From: UBA4416 sp044353195
GTDB taxonomy: Bacteria; Bacteroidota; Bacteroidia; B-17B0; Aurantibacillaceae
Assembly (NCBI GenBank): GCA_044353195.1
Contig: JBILCJ010000100.1
Span: 1-7,913, forward strand
Direction: 5' to 3'
DNA: 7,913 nucleotides
In this document: positions 1 through 5,845 of the stretch, one piece after another
Layout of the letters: every line of letters starts with the position of its first letter
Numbering within the stretch: the stretch's first letter is position 1
The notes under the pieces: model-generated
Told to the model about the DNA's origin: nothing
What the model saw: only the letters and a program-made list of their open reading frames with translations
The model's database searches: none
Translations under genes and position numbers: made by a program

Positions 1-245
1 ATAATGATTTACTGCTTGAAAGTTTACGAAAAGAGATTGACCGTTCTTTAGCAGGATTAACGCCCAGAGAAATGGATGTATTGAAACTGTATTTTGGATT
101 AAACGGAAGCCATCCACATTCATTAGAAGAAATTGGCGAAAAATTTGAATTAACCAGAGAAAGAGTAAGGCAAATAAAAGAAAAAGCCGTGCGCCGCTTA
201 AAACACTCCTCACGAAGTAAATTATTAGCGGGCTATTTAGGATAA
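1..245 (+). CDS. rpoD: Housekeeping RNA polymerase sigma factor, C-terminal part (region 4)
   Basis: This is the last 80 codons of a primary sigma-70 factor. Its 5' end lies outside the window, and the reading frame begins at base 3. Region 4 binds the -35-type promoter element and the beta-flap of RNA polymerase. The sequence shows the typical region 4.1/4.2 order: LTPREMDVLKLYFGL, then SLEEIGEKFELTRERV with the helix-turn-helix, then RQIKEKAVRRLKH. The protein ends in LLAGYLG, a tail style I associate with the short (about 290-residue) primary sigma factor of Bacteroidota. In that phylum the primary sigma recognises TTG/TAnnTTTG rather than the E. coli consensus. An intrinsic terminator follows 29 bases after the stop, so this is the end of its transcript. 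An alternative group-2 sigma cannot be fully excluded from the C-terminus alone, but the conservation favours the housekeeping copy. Confidence 0.93.
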   Translation, partial: NDLLLESLRKEIDRSLAGLTPREMDVLKLYFGLNGSHPHSLEEIGEKFELTRERVRQIKEKAVRRLKHSSRSKLLAGYLG

Positions 246-274
246 CAGTTTTGTTTAGTGTGTAAGTTGAGTGG

Positions 275-311
275 AAACGGGGGCTTTGTGTTTAGGGCCT
301 CCGTTTTTTTT
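275..311 (+). terminator. Rho-independent terminator after the sigma-factor gene
   Basis: The arms AAACGGGGGC (275-284) and GCCTCCGTTT (297-306) pair over 10 bp with a single G-U wobble. They enclose a 12-base loop, and an uninterrupted run of eight T residues (304-311) overlaps the end of the stem. The position just after the sigma-factor stop codon, and the lack of any other + strand gene until 5196, fit the end of that transcript. Read on the other strand the stem also forms but lacks a downstream T tract, so it is a poor terminator for the convergent lipoprotein gene. Confidence 0.85.
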
Positions 312-436
312 ATGCCACATTATTGAAGAAAAAATTAATATAACGGTTTAGGGCTTTGTGGGATTTTCTTTGTTTATACTTTGATTTTGCAGTACAACCA
401 ATAAAACAGACTTTAATTCTATTCGCTCTCTGGTAC
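312..436. other. Convergent intergenic spacer, no gene seen
   Basis: This AT-rich spacer lies between the sigma-factor terminator and the 3' end of the convergent lipoprotein gene. It has no ORF with coding character. The only structure I see is a 10-base word GGGCTTTGTG at 351-360 that exactly repeats 281-290 in the loop and stem of the terminator. No convincing terminator hairpin is visible for the minus-strand gene. Confidence 0.5.
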
Positions 437-907
437 TTAATTTTTATATAACTTCACTATACCGTCATGAAAATTGTCTACAATTAATACCAAACAAGAC
501 TGAGATTCAAAGGTTTGTTGATTGCCTTCTTCCTGTTTATAATACAATTTAATTTCTCGATTATCTTTTACTAGACTATTAACGGTTAAGGTTGTTTGTT
601 TAAACGAACTGCTTGGAATAATTGCTATAACGTATTGTTTCGAAAAATCAATGGAGGTTGGAAATCCATCTGTGCCCATTGTAGTAGCTGTTCCAAAAAT
701 ATGTTCAAAGTCCTCGCGTGTTGTTATTTTTGGGTTTTTTAGTGCCCCTACAGCGTACGTGTTTTTTACAAAATAATTTTTAGCTTCGGTATAAGGCACA
801 TTGGTAATATTGGATTGAACAATAGTGGTGTTTTGTTTATACACTTTAATACATCCACTAAAATAAAATAAGGACAAACAACAGGCGATGGAAATTCTAC
901 TTTTCAT
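437..907 (-). CDS. Small predicted lipoprotein, possible PrcB C-terminal-like domain
   Basis: The 156-residue product begins with a short signal peptide: basic MKSR, a hydrophobic stretch, then FSGC with Cys19 as the likely lipidated residue. It is therefore probably anchored in the cytoplasmic or outer membrane facing the periplasm. The mature part has a linker, then a pattern around residues 58-155: ITTREDFEHIFG, IDFSKQYVIAI, alternating beta-like segments, KLYYKQEEG and a final SCLVLIVD stretch. This order of a 'DFSKQYVIAI' strand followed by short strands and a last 'CLVLIVD' strand resembles the PrcB_C-like domain found in small Bacteroidota proteins. I infer that from memory of the pattern and it is not certain. 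No catalytic motif is visible and the role is unknown. The start is the ATG at 905-907, which gives the signal peptide. It is the last of a run of minus-strand genes and follows the DUF1330-like gene by 77 bases. Confidence 0.8.
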   Translation of the reverse strand: MKSRISIACCLSLFYFSGCIKVYKQNTTIVQSNITNVPYTEAKNYFVKNTYAVGALKNPKITTREDFEHIFGTATTMGTDGFPTSIDFSKQYVIAIIPSSSFKQTTLTVNSLVKDNREIKLYYKQEEGNQQTFESQSCLVLIVDNFHDGIVKLYKN

Positions 908-984
908 GTTGAGATAAGATAGCTAAAAAAATTGTAATGATTCAACTAACTAACAGTTAAGTGCAATGAAAATAAGAAAAGCGA

Positions 985-1293
985 TTAGTTTTCGCAAATA
1001 ATATAGTCCACCATTTTAGTGTAAGCCTTTTCACGCAATTCATTCAACGCATTAAACTCTTCACTCGCCATCATGTCTTTGATTGATTGAACAGTTGGAA
1101 ACGTAAAAATAGCTGTTGTTTGAATGCCACTATTCCCCATTATCTGCTCGATGGTGCGGTAGCGACTTACATTAACTGCACCATACAAATTAAAAACGCC
1201 TGCAATTTGAAAGACATAAGAATTATAACTGAACACATCATCCGGATTAGGAATAGCACTCACTATTAAATATATGTTATTATCTGTCTTCAC
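985..1293 (-). CDS. DUF1330-like small protein (dimeric alpha/beta-barrel type)
   Basis: This is a 102-residue cytoplasmic protein without a signal peptide. The layout fits the ferredoxin-like dimeric alpha/beta-barrel fold of DUF1330 proteins. A first strand IYLIVSAIP (7-15) comes first, followed by a helix, then a second strand region with GAVNVSRYRTIEQ (38-50). The strongest match is the block AIFTFPTVQSIKDMMASEEF (61-80) followed by NALNELREKAY, which corresponds to the family's 'FPs..a...y.s.eY..l..lR..a' pattern. The function of the family is not established; members lack an obvious cofactor site. The start must be the GTG at 1291-1293, because an in-frame TAA lies four codons upstream and there is no ATG before residue 52. 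It sits 70 bases after the DUF3050 gene on the same strand and may be co-transcribed with it. Family assignment is moderate. Confidence 0.75.
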   Translation of the reverse strand: MKTDNNIYLIVSAIPNPDDVFSYNSYVFQIAGVFNLYGAVNVSRYRTIEQIMGNSGIQTTAIFTFPTVQSIKDMMASEEFNALNELREKAYTKMVDYIICEN

Positions 1294-1363
1294 AATCCGT
1301 TTTTATATAAGGCGACTAATTTAATAGTAATTCATAATAAAAAAAACGAGAATGTAGTATATT

Positions 1364-2173
1364 TTACTTTTTTGAGGTCAAATGGTCAAAAACACCGTCC
1401 CAAAGCTTAATTCGTTTTTGGAGAGAAAGAACTGTTGCTTCTTCAGCCTCCTTCCAAAATTGCTCATTTTGCCCACATAAGTTAGCAGTCATTTGCAAAG
1501 CTAAATGGCTATGGTGATCGCCATCCACTTCAATGTGGCGTTCTAAATAATATTTAAAAATAGAAATGTCGTTAGGAAAGTTTTTATGAATGTCGTTAAT
1601 AATCGACATAAACATGCCAGGAATTAAATCTTCTCTGCCAAATGTAAAAATAGCAGATTGTAAATATTCTTTTTTACTATGTATGATTTGAAATGTAAAC
1701 TCCACAAATTCTTTGGCTTCTTTAGGGATGTCGGCCTTAGCAAATGCTACATCAAAATCGTTTGTTTCTTTTAAAACTGAAATAAATGATTCGATTTGTT
1801 TGGTATCAGCTCCGCATTGCTTCATGGCATCAACATACAATTCGAAATGACTTTTTCTATTCCCATCTAAATCCACATCAGCTTCTTCGCCAACGACTAT
1901 CTCATTAATCAAATGCCTTGTTTCAGCATTGCCTTTAGGAAACCAAGGCGCAGTCGTACACGTTAAATTTGTTTGCAATGTTTTTAGCAACGACATAAAA
2001 TCCCAAACGGCATAAATATGAAACTGCATAAATACTTTTAAATCATCCACATTTTTAATCATAGAATACACTTTGTGATTCATGATTTCTTGCCTAAGTG
2101 GTTCTATGTTTTGTTGTAATCTTTCGATGTGAGTGTTCATGTGAGAAAAGTATTCTTGTTTATAATGAATCAT
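1364..2173 (-). CDS. DUF3050 family protein, candidate heme-oxygenase-like diiron enzyme
   Basis: The 269-residue protein is predicted all-helical and covers the full length of the DUF3050 family. Recognisable blocks in order are HIYAVWDFMSLLKTLQ (52-67), INEIVVGEEADVD (89-101), SHFELYVDAM (108-117), FTFGREDLIPGMF (176-188), YYLERHIEVDGDHHSHLALQM (209-228) and RIKLWDGV (254-261). The density of invariant-looking acidic and His residues (H52, E91, E96, E97, H109, E111, E181, E211, H213, E215, D217, H220, H221) resembles the metal-binding helices of heme-oxygenase-like proteins, a superfamily that contains diiron oxidases/oxygenases such as UndA and SznF. Whether this family binds iron or any cofactor, and its substrate, are not known to me. 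The ATG at 2171-2173 is used; M12 (2138-2140) is an alternative that keeps the whole conserved core. It starts 73 bases after glmS and precedes the DUF1330-like gene. Nothing in the neighbourhood names a pathway. Confidence 0.88.
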   Translation of the reverse strand: MIHYKQEYFSHMNTHIERLQQNIEPLRQEIMNHKVYSMIKNVDDLKVFMQFHIYAVWDFMSLLKTLQTNLTCTTAPWFPKGNAETRHLINEIVVGEEADVDLDGNRKSHFELYVDAMKQCGADTKQIESFISVLKETNDFDVAFAKADIPKEAKEFVEFTFQIIHSKKEYLQSAIFTFGREDLIPGMFMSIINDIHKNFPNDISIFKYYLERHIEVDGDHHSHLALQMTANLCGQNEQFWKEAEEATVLSLQKRIKLWDGVFDHLTSKK

Positions 2174-2203
2174 ACTTTTGATATGACACCTTTAAAACAA
2201 ACG

Positions 2204-2217
2204 ACCATAAAAATGGT
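2204..2217. repeat. Short inverted repeat between glmS and the DUF3050 gene
   Basis: ACCAT-AAAA-ATGGT forms a 5-bp stem with a 4-base loop. On the minus strand it lies 31-44 bases upstream of the DUF3050 ATG, so it is better placed as a leader or operator element than as a glmS terminator; no T tract follows it on that strand. It is short enough to occur by chance in AT-rich sequence. Confidence 0.2.
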
Positions 2218-2246
2218 TTAAAAGTAAATTGATAAAAAATAATTAA

Positions 2247-4094
2247 TTACTCAACTGTTACGCTCTTTGCTAAATTTCGAGGCTGGTCAACATTACAGCC
2301 ACGCATCACCGCAATGTGATACGATAATAATTGCCAAGGAATAACAGAAACTAACGGCACTAACGATTCATCTGTTTCTGGAATTTCAATTACATAATCT
2401 GCAATATTTTTTACTTCTGTATCACCAGATGTAACAATGGCAATGATTTGACCTTTACGCGCTTTCACCTCTTGGATATTACTAACTACTTTTTCATAGT
2501 TGGGTCCTTTGGTTGCAATAACAAACACTGGCATATGGTCGTCAATTAAAGCAATAGGGCCGTGCTTCATTTCTGCAGCAGGATAGCCTTCTGCATGGAT
2601 GTATGATATTTCTTTTAATTTTAAAGCACCTTCTAAAGCCACGGGAAACGAATAACCTCTACCTAAATATAAGGCATTTGTAGAGTCTTTATATTTTGCA
2701 GCAATAAGTTTAATAGTATCATTTAATTTTAGTACAGCTTCTATTTTTTGAGGAATTGCTTCCATTTCGTATAATAGCTGGCGGTAGCGACTTTCCGCTA
2801 ATGTGCCTTTTGCTTTTGCAACATGCAATGCCATCAAGGTTAATACAGTAACTTGAGCTGTAAATGCTTTTGTGGATGCTACGCCAATTTCTGGTCCTGC
2901 ATGTGTATATGAACCCGCGTGTGTAGCTCTTGCAATTGAAGAACCAACTACATTACAAACACCAAAAATAATGGCTCCCTTTGATTTCGCTAATTCAATA
3001 GCGGCCAATGTATCGGCGGTTTCACCACTTTGCGAAATAGCAATCACTACATCATCCGGATAAATAACAGGATTACGATATCTAAATTCAGAAGCGTATT
3101 CAACTTCTACCGGTATGCGTGCGTATTCTTCAAATAAATATTCGGCTACCATGCCAGCATGCCAAGATGTGCCGCAAGCAATAATAATAATTCTTTTTGC
3201 TTTAATAAATTTAGTTTCATGCTCTTCGATACCACCCATTTTTAAATGGCCAGTTGCCGAATTTAATCGCCCACGCATGCTATCAAAAATAGAACGAGGT
3301 TGCTCATAAATTTCTTTCAACATAAAATGATCGTAGCCACCTTTTTCAATCGCCTCTAATTCCATCTCTAACTCTTGAACATACGGCGTAATTTCTTTAT
3401 CGCGAATGGTGCGAATTTTTAATTCTTCACCTCTTCTAATAATAGCAACGTGTTCATCTTCGATGTATACTACATTTTTAGTATACTCCACAATTGGTGA
3501 AGCATCAGATGCAATAAAAAATTCATCATTGCCAACACCAATAACCATTGGACTTCCTTTTTTTGCAGCGATTAATGTATCAGGATCGTTTTTATCTAAA
3601 ATAACAATGGCGTAAGCCCCATTTACTTGCTGCAATGCAGCCATCACGGCATGGCCTAACTTCATTCCTTTTTCATGAGTACGAATGTCTTCAATCAAAT
3701 GAATAAGAACTTCAGTGTCGGTTTGTGAAAGGAATTGATGTCCTCTTTTTTGTAAACGTTCTTTGATGACAGCATAATTTTCGATGATGCCATTATGAAT
3801 AATCACTAAATCTTTTGTTTGAGAATAATGCGGATGTGAGTTTACATCATTAGGCTCCCCGTGGGTTGCCCAGCGCGTATGCCCAATTCCAATCGTTCCA
3901 GTTAAATCTTTTCCTTTTGAATATTCAAGTAAATCAGAAACCTTTCCCTTTTTTTTATAAACGTTTAATTCTTGCTTTGGATTTAATAATGCTACGCCAG
4001 CACTATCGTAACCACGGTATTCTAAACGTTGTAATCCTTTAATAATAATAGGAAAAGCCTCGCGATTCCCAATATATCCTACAATTCCACACAT
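2247..4094 (-). CDS. glmS: Glutamine-fructose-6-phosphate aminotransferase (isomerizing)
   Basis: GlmS makes glucosamine-6-phosphate from fructose-6-phosphate and glutamine, the first committed step to UDP-N-acetylglucosamine for peptidoglycan and lipid A. The 615-residue protein is complete. The N-terminal Ntn amidotransferase domain starts MCGIVGYIG, so removal of Met exposes Cys2 as the nucleophile. It carries GHTRWATHG (71-79), HNGIIENY (100-107) and TDTEV (125-129). Two SIS sugar-isomerase domains follow. The first (about 295-430) has ACGTS (306-310), SQSGET (354-359) and STKA (407-410). The second (about 465-600) has GRGYSFPVALEGALKLKEIS, AEGYPAAEMKHGP with H511, and the C-terminal DQPRNLAKSVTVE with K610. 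E495, H511 and K610 line up with E. coli E488, H504 and K603, so all expected catalytic residues are present. It is cytoplasmic. It lies 129 bases downstream of the epimerase gene and probably has its own promoter there. No glmS ribozyme motif was found in that gap. Confidence 0.98.
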   Translation of the reverse strand: MCGIVGYIGNREAFPIIIKGLQRLEYRGYDSAGVALLNPKQELNVYKKKGKVSDLLEYSKGKDLTGTIGIGHTRWATHGEPNDVNSHPHYSQTKDLVIIHNGIIENYAVIKERLQKRGHQFLSQTDTEVLIHLIEDIRTHEKGMKLGHAVMAALQQVNGAYAIVILDKNDPDTLIAAKKGSPMVIGVGNDEFFIASDASPIVEYTKNVVYIEDEHVAIIRRGEELKIRTIRDKEITPYVQELEMELEAIEKGGYDHFMLKEIYEQPRSIFDSMRGRLNSATGHLKMGGIEEHETKFIKAKRIIIIACGTSWHAGMVAEYLFEEYARIPVEVEYASEFRYRNPVIYPDDVVIAISQSGETADTLAAIELAKSKGAIIFGVCNVVGSSIARATHAGSYTHAGPEIGVASTKAFTAQVTVLTLMALHVAKAKGTLAESRYRQLLYEMEAIPQKIEAVLKLNDTIKLIAAKYKDSTNALYLGRGYSFPVALEGALKLKEISYIHAEGYPAAEMKHGPIALIDDHMPVFVIATKGPNYEKVVSNIQEVKARKGQIIAIVTSGDTEVKNIADYVIEIPETDESLVPLVSVIPWQLLSYHIAVMRGCNVDQPRNLAKSVTVE

Positions 4095-4164
4095 AAAAAC
4101 TGGTTTTAAAAACTTAGGCTAAGATAACATATTTTTTACAACACGTGATAGAAAATATAGACCA

Positions 4165-4177
4165 AAAGTGACACTTT
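4165..4177. promoter_or_regulatory. Perfect 13-bp dyad upstream of glmS, possible operator
   Basis: AAAGTG-A-CACTTT is a perfect 6+6 inverted repeat with a one-base centre, 71-83 bases upstream of the glmS ATG. The centre is too tight for a good RNA hairpin, so a protein-binding site is the more natural reading. Other small palindromes lie close by: CACGTG (4142-4147), TTCGAA (4184-4189) and GCTAGC (4195-4200). I cannot assign a regulator and the promoter itself is not clear. Confidence 0.25.
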
Positions 4178-4223
4178 ATTGCCTTCGAAATATCGCTAGC
4201 ATTTTTCTAAAAAAGGGAAGCAA

Positions 4224-5129
4224 TTATTTACACACCTGTTCAAGTGCTGATTTTAAATCAGGGTATTTTAAAACGAAACCTTGTTTCAGTAACCTTTCAT
4301 TGCTCACCCTCGATCCTTCTAAAATAACATTTGCCATTTCACCATACATCCATTTCAAAATAAATACTGGCACTAAAGGCATAAAAAACGGTCGATGTAA
4401 AGCATGTGCCAACTGTTTTGAGAAAGAATAATTAGTGGCATGTTCGGTTGCTACTGCATTGTAAATGCCATTATAAGCTGGATTAAATAGCAATTCATCA
4501 AATAGAGAAACTAAATCATCGATGTGTATCCAAGGCATAAATTGTTTACCAGAACCAACGCCTGAGCCTAAGCCCAATTTAAAAATTGGAAGTAACTTTT
4601 TTAGCGCGCCACCATCTTTTGCTAACACCACACTGATTCTCGCAATAGATTGTCTGTCTGAAAATGCTTCAAAATCATCGTATGCGTTTTCCCATTCAAT
4701 ACACGTATCAGAAATAAAATCATCTAATCCTAAATCATTTTCTGTATAGATGCGAGTTGATGTTCGTGCAGAATAAATTCCAATCGCACTTGCTCCTACA
4801 AATGACTTTAATCGTATATTTCTTTTTTGTAAAACAGACAAAATTAATTCGGCTGATTTTACACGTGTGTCTAAAATTTCCTTCATGCGTTCGCGTGTCC
4901 ATTTTTTATCAGCAATCCCACAACCTGCTAAATGAATAATGTGCTCAACTCCATCAAATGCTTTTTCATCAATATTTGATTTTTCAACATCCCATAAAAA
5001 ATAATTAATTGAGTCGCTCTTTTTAATGGTGCGTGTTAATACAGAAACCTGATGTCCGTTTTCAATTAATTTTTTACATAACGCTTTACCAATTAATCCT
5101 GTTCCTCCTGTCATTAAAATTTTTGCCAT
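4224..5129 (-). CDS. TIGR01777 family NAD(P)-dependent epimerase (YfcH/SDR39U1-like)
   Basis: This is a 301-residue, complete, cytoplasmic extended-type short-chain dehydrogenase. The Rossmann dinucleotide loop GGTGLIG is at residues 8-14, and the early block HIIHLAGCGIADKKWT (63-78) is typical of the family. Next come VGASAIGIYS (111-120), the stretch RISVVLAKDGGALKKLLP (164-181), GLGSGVGSGKQFMPWIHIDDL (186-206) and a C-terminal DUF1731-type tail ending in SRVSNERLLKQGFVLKYPDLKSALEQV. This order and length match the TIGR01777 subgroup, represented by E. coli YfcH and mammalian SDR39U1. The substrate and reaction of that subgroup are not established, so no enzyme name is given. The start at 5127-5129 is the first ATG, directly before the Rossmann strand. 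It is transcribed away from the ferredoxin trio across a 66-base spacer. glmS follows downstream and may be partly co-transcribed, as no terminator is visible between them. Confidence 0.92.
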   Translation of the reverse strand: MAKILMTGGTGLIGKALCKKLIENGHQVSVLTRTIKKSDSINYFLWDVEKSNIDEKAFDGVEHIIHLAGCGIADKKWTRERMKEILDTRVKSAELILSVLQKRNIRLKSFVGASAIGIYSARTSTRIYTENDLGLDDFISDTCIEWENAYDDFEAFSDRQSIARISVVLAKDGGALKKLLPIFKLGLGSGVGSGKQFMPWIHIDDLVSLFDELLFNPAYNGIYNAVATEHATNYSFSKQLAHALHRPFFMPLVPVFILKWMYGEMANVILEGSRVSNERLLKQGFVLKYPDLKSALEQVCK

Positions 5130-5195
5130 AGCTTACCGTTCTTATACTATCTTTACAACTGATAATAGATATTGTTTAAAATTACACATAATAAA
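5130..5195. promoter_or_regulatory. Divergent promoter region between the epimerase and ferredoxin genes
   Basis: These 66 bases must hold promoters for both directions. For the + strand, TATCTTTA at 5148-5155 matches the Bacteroidota -7 element TAnnTTTG except for its last base. The nearest upstream TTG (5123-5125) lies 22 bases away, longer than ideal. For the - strand, TAATTTTA (plus positions about 5175-5182) is a comparable -7 match with no clear -33 partner. Both are weak predictions from consensus matching by eye. Confidence 0.3.
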
Positions 5196-5516
5196 ATGAA
5201 TCCTGTTTTTGATATCCATATTTTTGTTTGCACCAACGAAAGATCGTCTATTGATAAAAAAAGTTGTGGCGATCAGCATGGTCTGAATTTAATTGCTGAA
5301 TTTAAAACACAATTAAACGCCTACAAATTACCATTAAAGATTAGAGCACAAAAATCTGGCTGTTTAGGCATTTGTCAATTTGGTCCCACCATTGCTATTT
5401 ATCCTGAAGGTATATTTTATGTTGGTGTGCAACTACAAGATGTGAAAGAAATAGTTGAATCACATATCATCAACAAAACAATAGTAGAGCGTTTAGTTTT
5501 AAATCATGGAAATTGA
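5196..5516 (+). CDS. Thioredoxin-like [2Fe-2S] ferredoxin
   Basis: The 106-residue protein carries four cysteines at 12, 24, 56 and 60 in the arrangement CTNER-x7-C ... SGCLGICQFGP. This is the ligand pattern (Cys-x11-Cys, Cys-x3-Cys) of thioredoxin-fold [2Fe-2S] ferredoxins, also found in the NuoE subunit of complex I and in the Aquifex ferredoxin. It is likely a soluble one-electron carrier. Strand IHIFVCTNE, the loop, a helix, strand LKIRAQKSGC, then GPTIAIYPEGIFYVGV and the C-terminal helix DVKEIVESHIINKTIVERL complete the fold. I choose the ATG at 5196; the in-frame TTG at 5172 would add eight residues with no family similarity. Its redox partner is not visible in the window. The gene overlaps the next one by 11 bases, so the two are translated from one message and probably coupled. 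Confidence 0.92.
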   Translation: MNPVFDIHIFVCTNERSSIDKKSCGDQHGLNLIAEFKTQLNAYKLPLKIRAQKSGCLGICQFGPTIAIYPEGIFYVGVQLQDVKEIVESHIINKTIVERLVLNHGN

Positions 5517-5844
5517 TATTCGAGATTTAGAAAAGCCAAGCTTGTTTGATAAATTTAAAGTTCAAACCTACAAAGACTATGAATTGTCGGGCGTTTTGGA
5601 ATACTTGCCAATTATGAAAAGCCATCATTTCCATGACTTAAAACATGAATTTCATCAATCGATTTTGAAATTAGAATTATCTCATGCCTTAAAAAATTTA
5701 CTGTATCGCATTGATTTAACAGAATTACAAATTAAAAAAGCATGTGCTAATAGTCCTGAAATGCATTTACAAGAAGTGCTGGCAGAGTTAATGATTAAAC
5801 GCATTTTGCAAAAAGTTGTATTAAAAGAATTATATTCAAACTAA
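5506..5844 (+). CDS. Conserved-looking small helical protein with a histidine cluster, function unknown
   Basis: I do not recognise this 112-residue family. No signal peptide or membrane segment is visible, so it should be cytoplasmic. It appears mostly helical, with charged and leucine-rich heptad-like stretches in the C-terminal half (DLTELQIKKA, VLAELMIKRILQKVVLKEL). The striking part is HHFHDLKHEFH (40-50), five histidines in eleven residues, a spacing that could place several on one helix face. The only cysteine is C80. The gene is real by context: the ATG overlaps the ferredoxin 3' end by 11 bases, the stop is one base before the GNAT start, and codon use resembles its neighbours. The setting suggests a job linked to the ferredoxin or the acetyltransferase, but this is inference only. 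Confidence 0.8.
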   Translation: MEIDIRDLEKPSLFDKFKVQTYKDYELSGVLEYLPIMKSHHFHDLKHEFHQSILKLELSHALKNLLYRIDLTELQIKKACANSPEMHLQEVLAELMIKRILQKVVLKELYSN

Positions 5845-5845
5845 C

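Noticed and set aside
908..944. Minus-strand promoter TTG-N20-TATCTTAT before the lipoprotein gene
   Set aside because: The -7-like box ends only six bases from the ATG, which would force a leaderless message; the match is also imperfect.
1338..1363. Terminator after the DUF3050 gene
   Set aside because: A T run is present on the minus strand, but I find no stable stem directly upstream of it.
2872..3615. Plus-strand open frames inside glmS (2872-3063, 3115-3309, 3406-3615)
   Set aside because: They lie antisense to a highly conserved gene, have no family resemblance and look like chance shadows of its codon pattern.
4165..4177. The AAAGTG/CACTTT dyad as a terminator for the epimerase gene
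   Set aside because: The one-base centre leaves at most a 4-bp AT-rich stem with a proper loop, and the following sequence on the minus strand is not a T tract of useful length.
4095..4223. glmS self-cleaving ribozyme in the glmS leader
   Set aside because: The gap lacks the conserved ribozyme core and its paired elements as far as I can see, is short and very AT-rich, and the ribozyme is typical of Firmicutes rather than Bacteroidota.
4168..4939. Plus-strand open frames over the epimerase gene (4168-4431, 4522-4749, 4757-4939)
   Set aside because: Antisense to a well-supported epimerase; the translated sequences show no domain and unlikely composition.
5172..5195. TTG start at 5172 for the ferredoxin
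   Set aside because: It adds eight residues without similarity; the ATG at 5196 places the first strand and Cys12 at the usual family distance.
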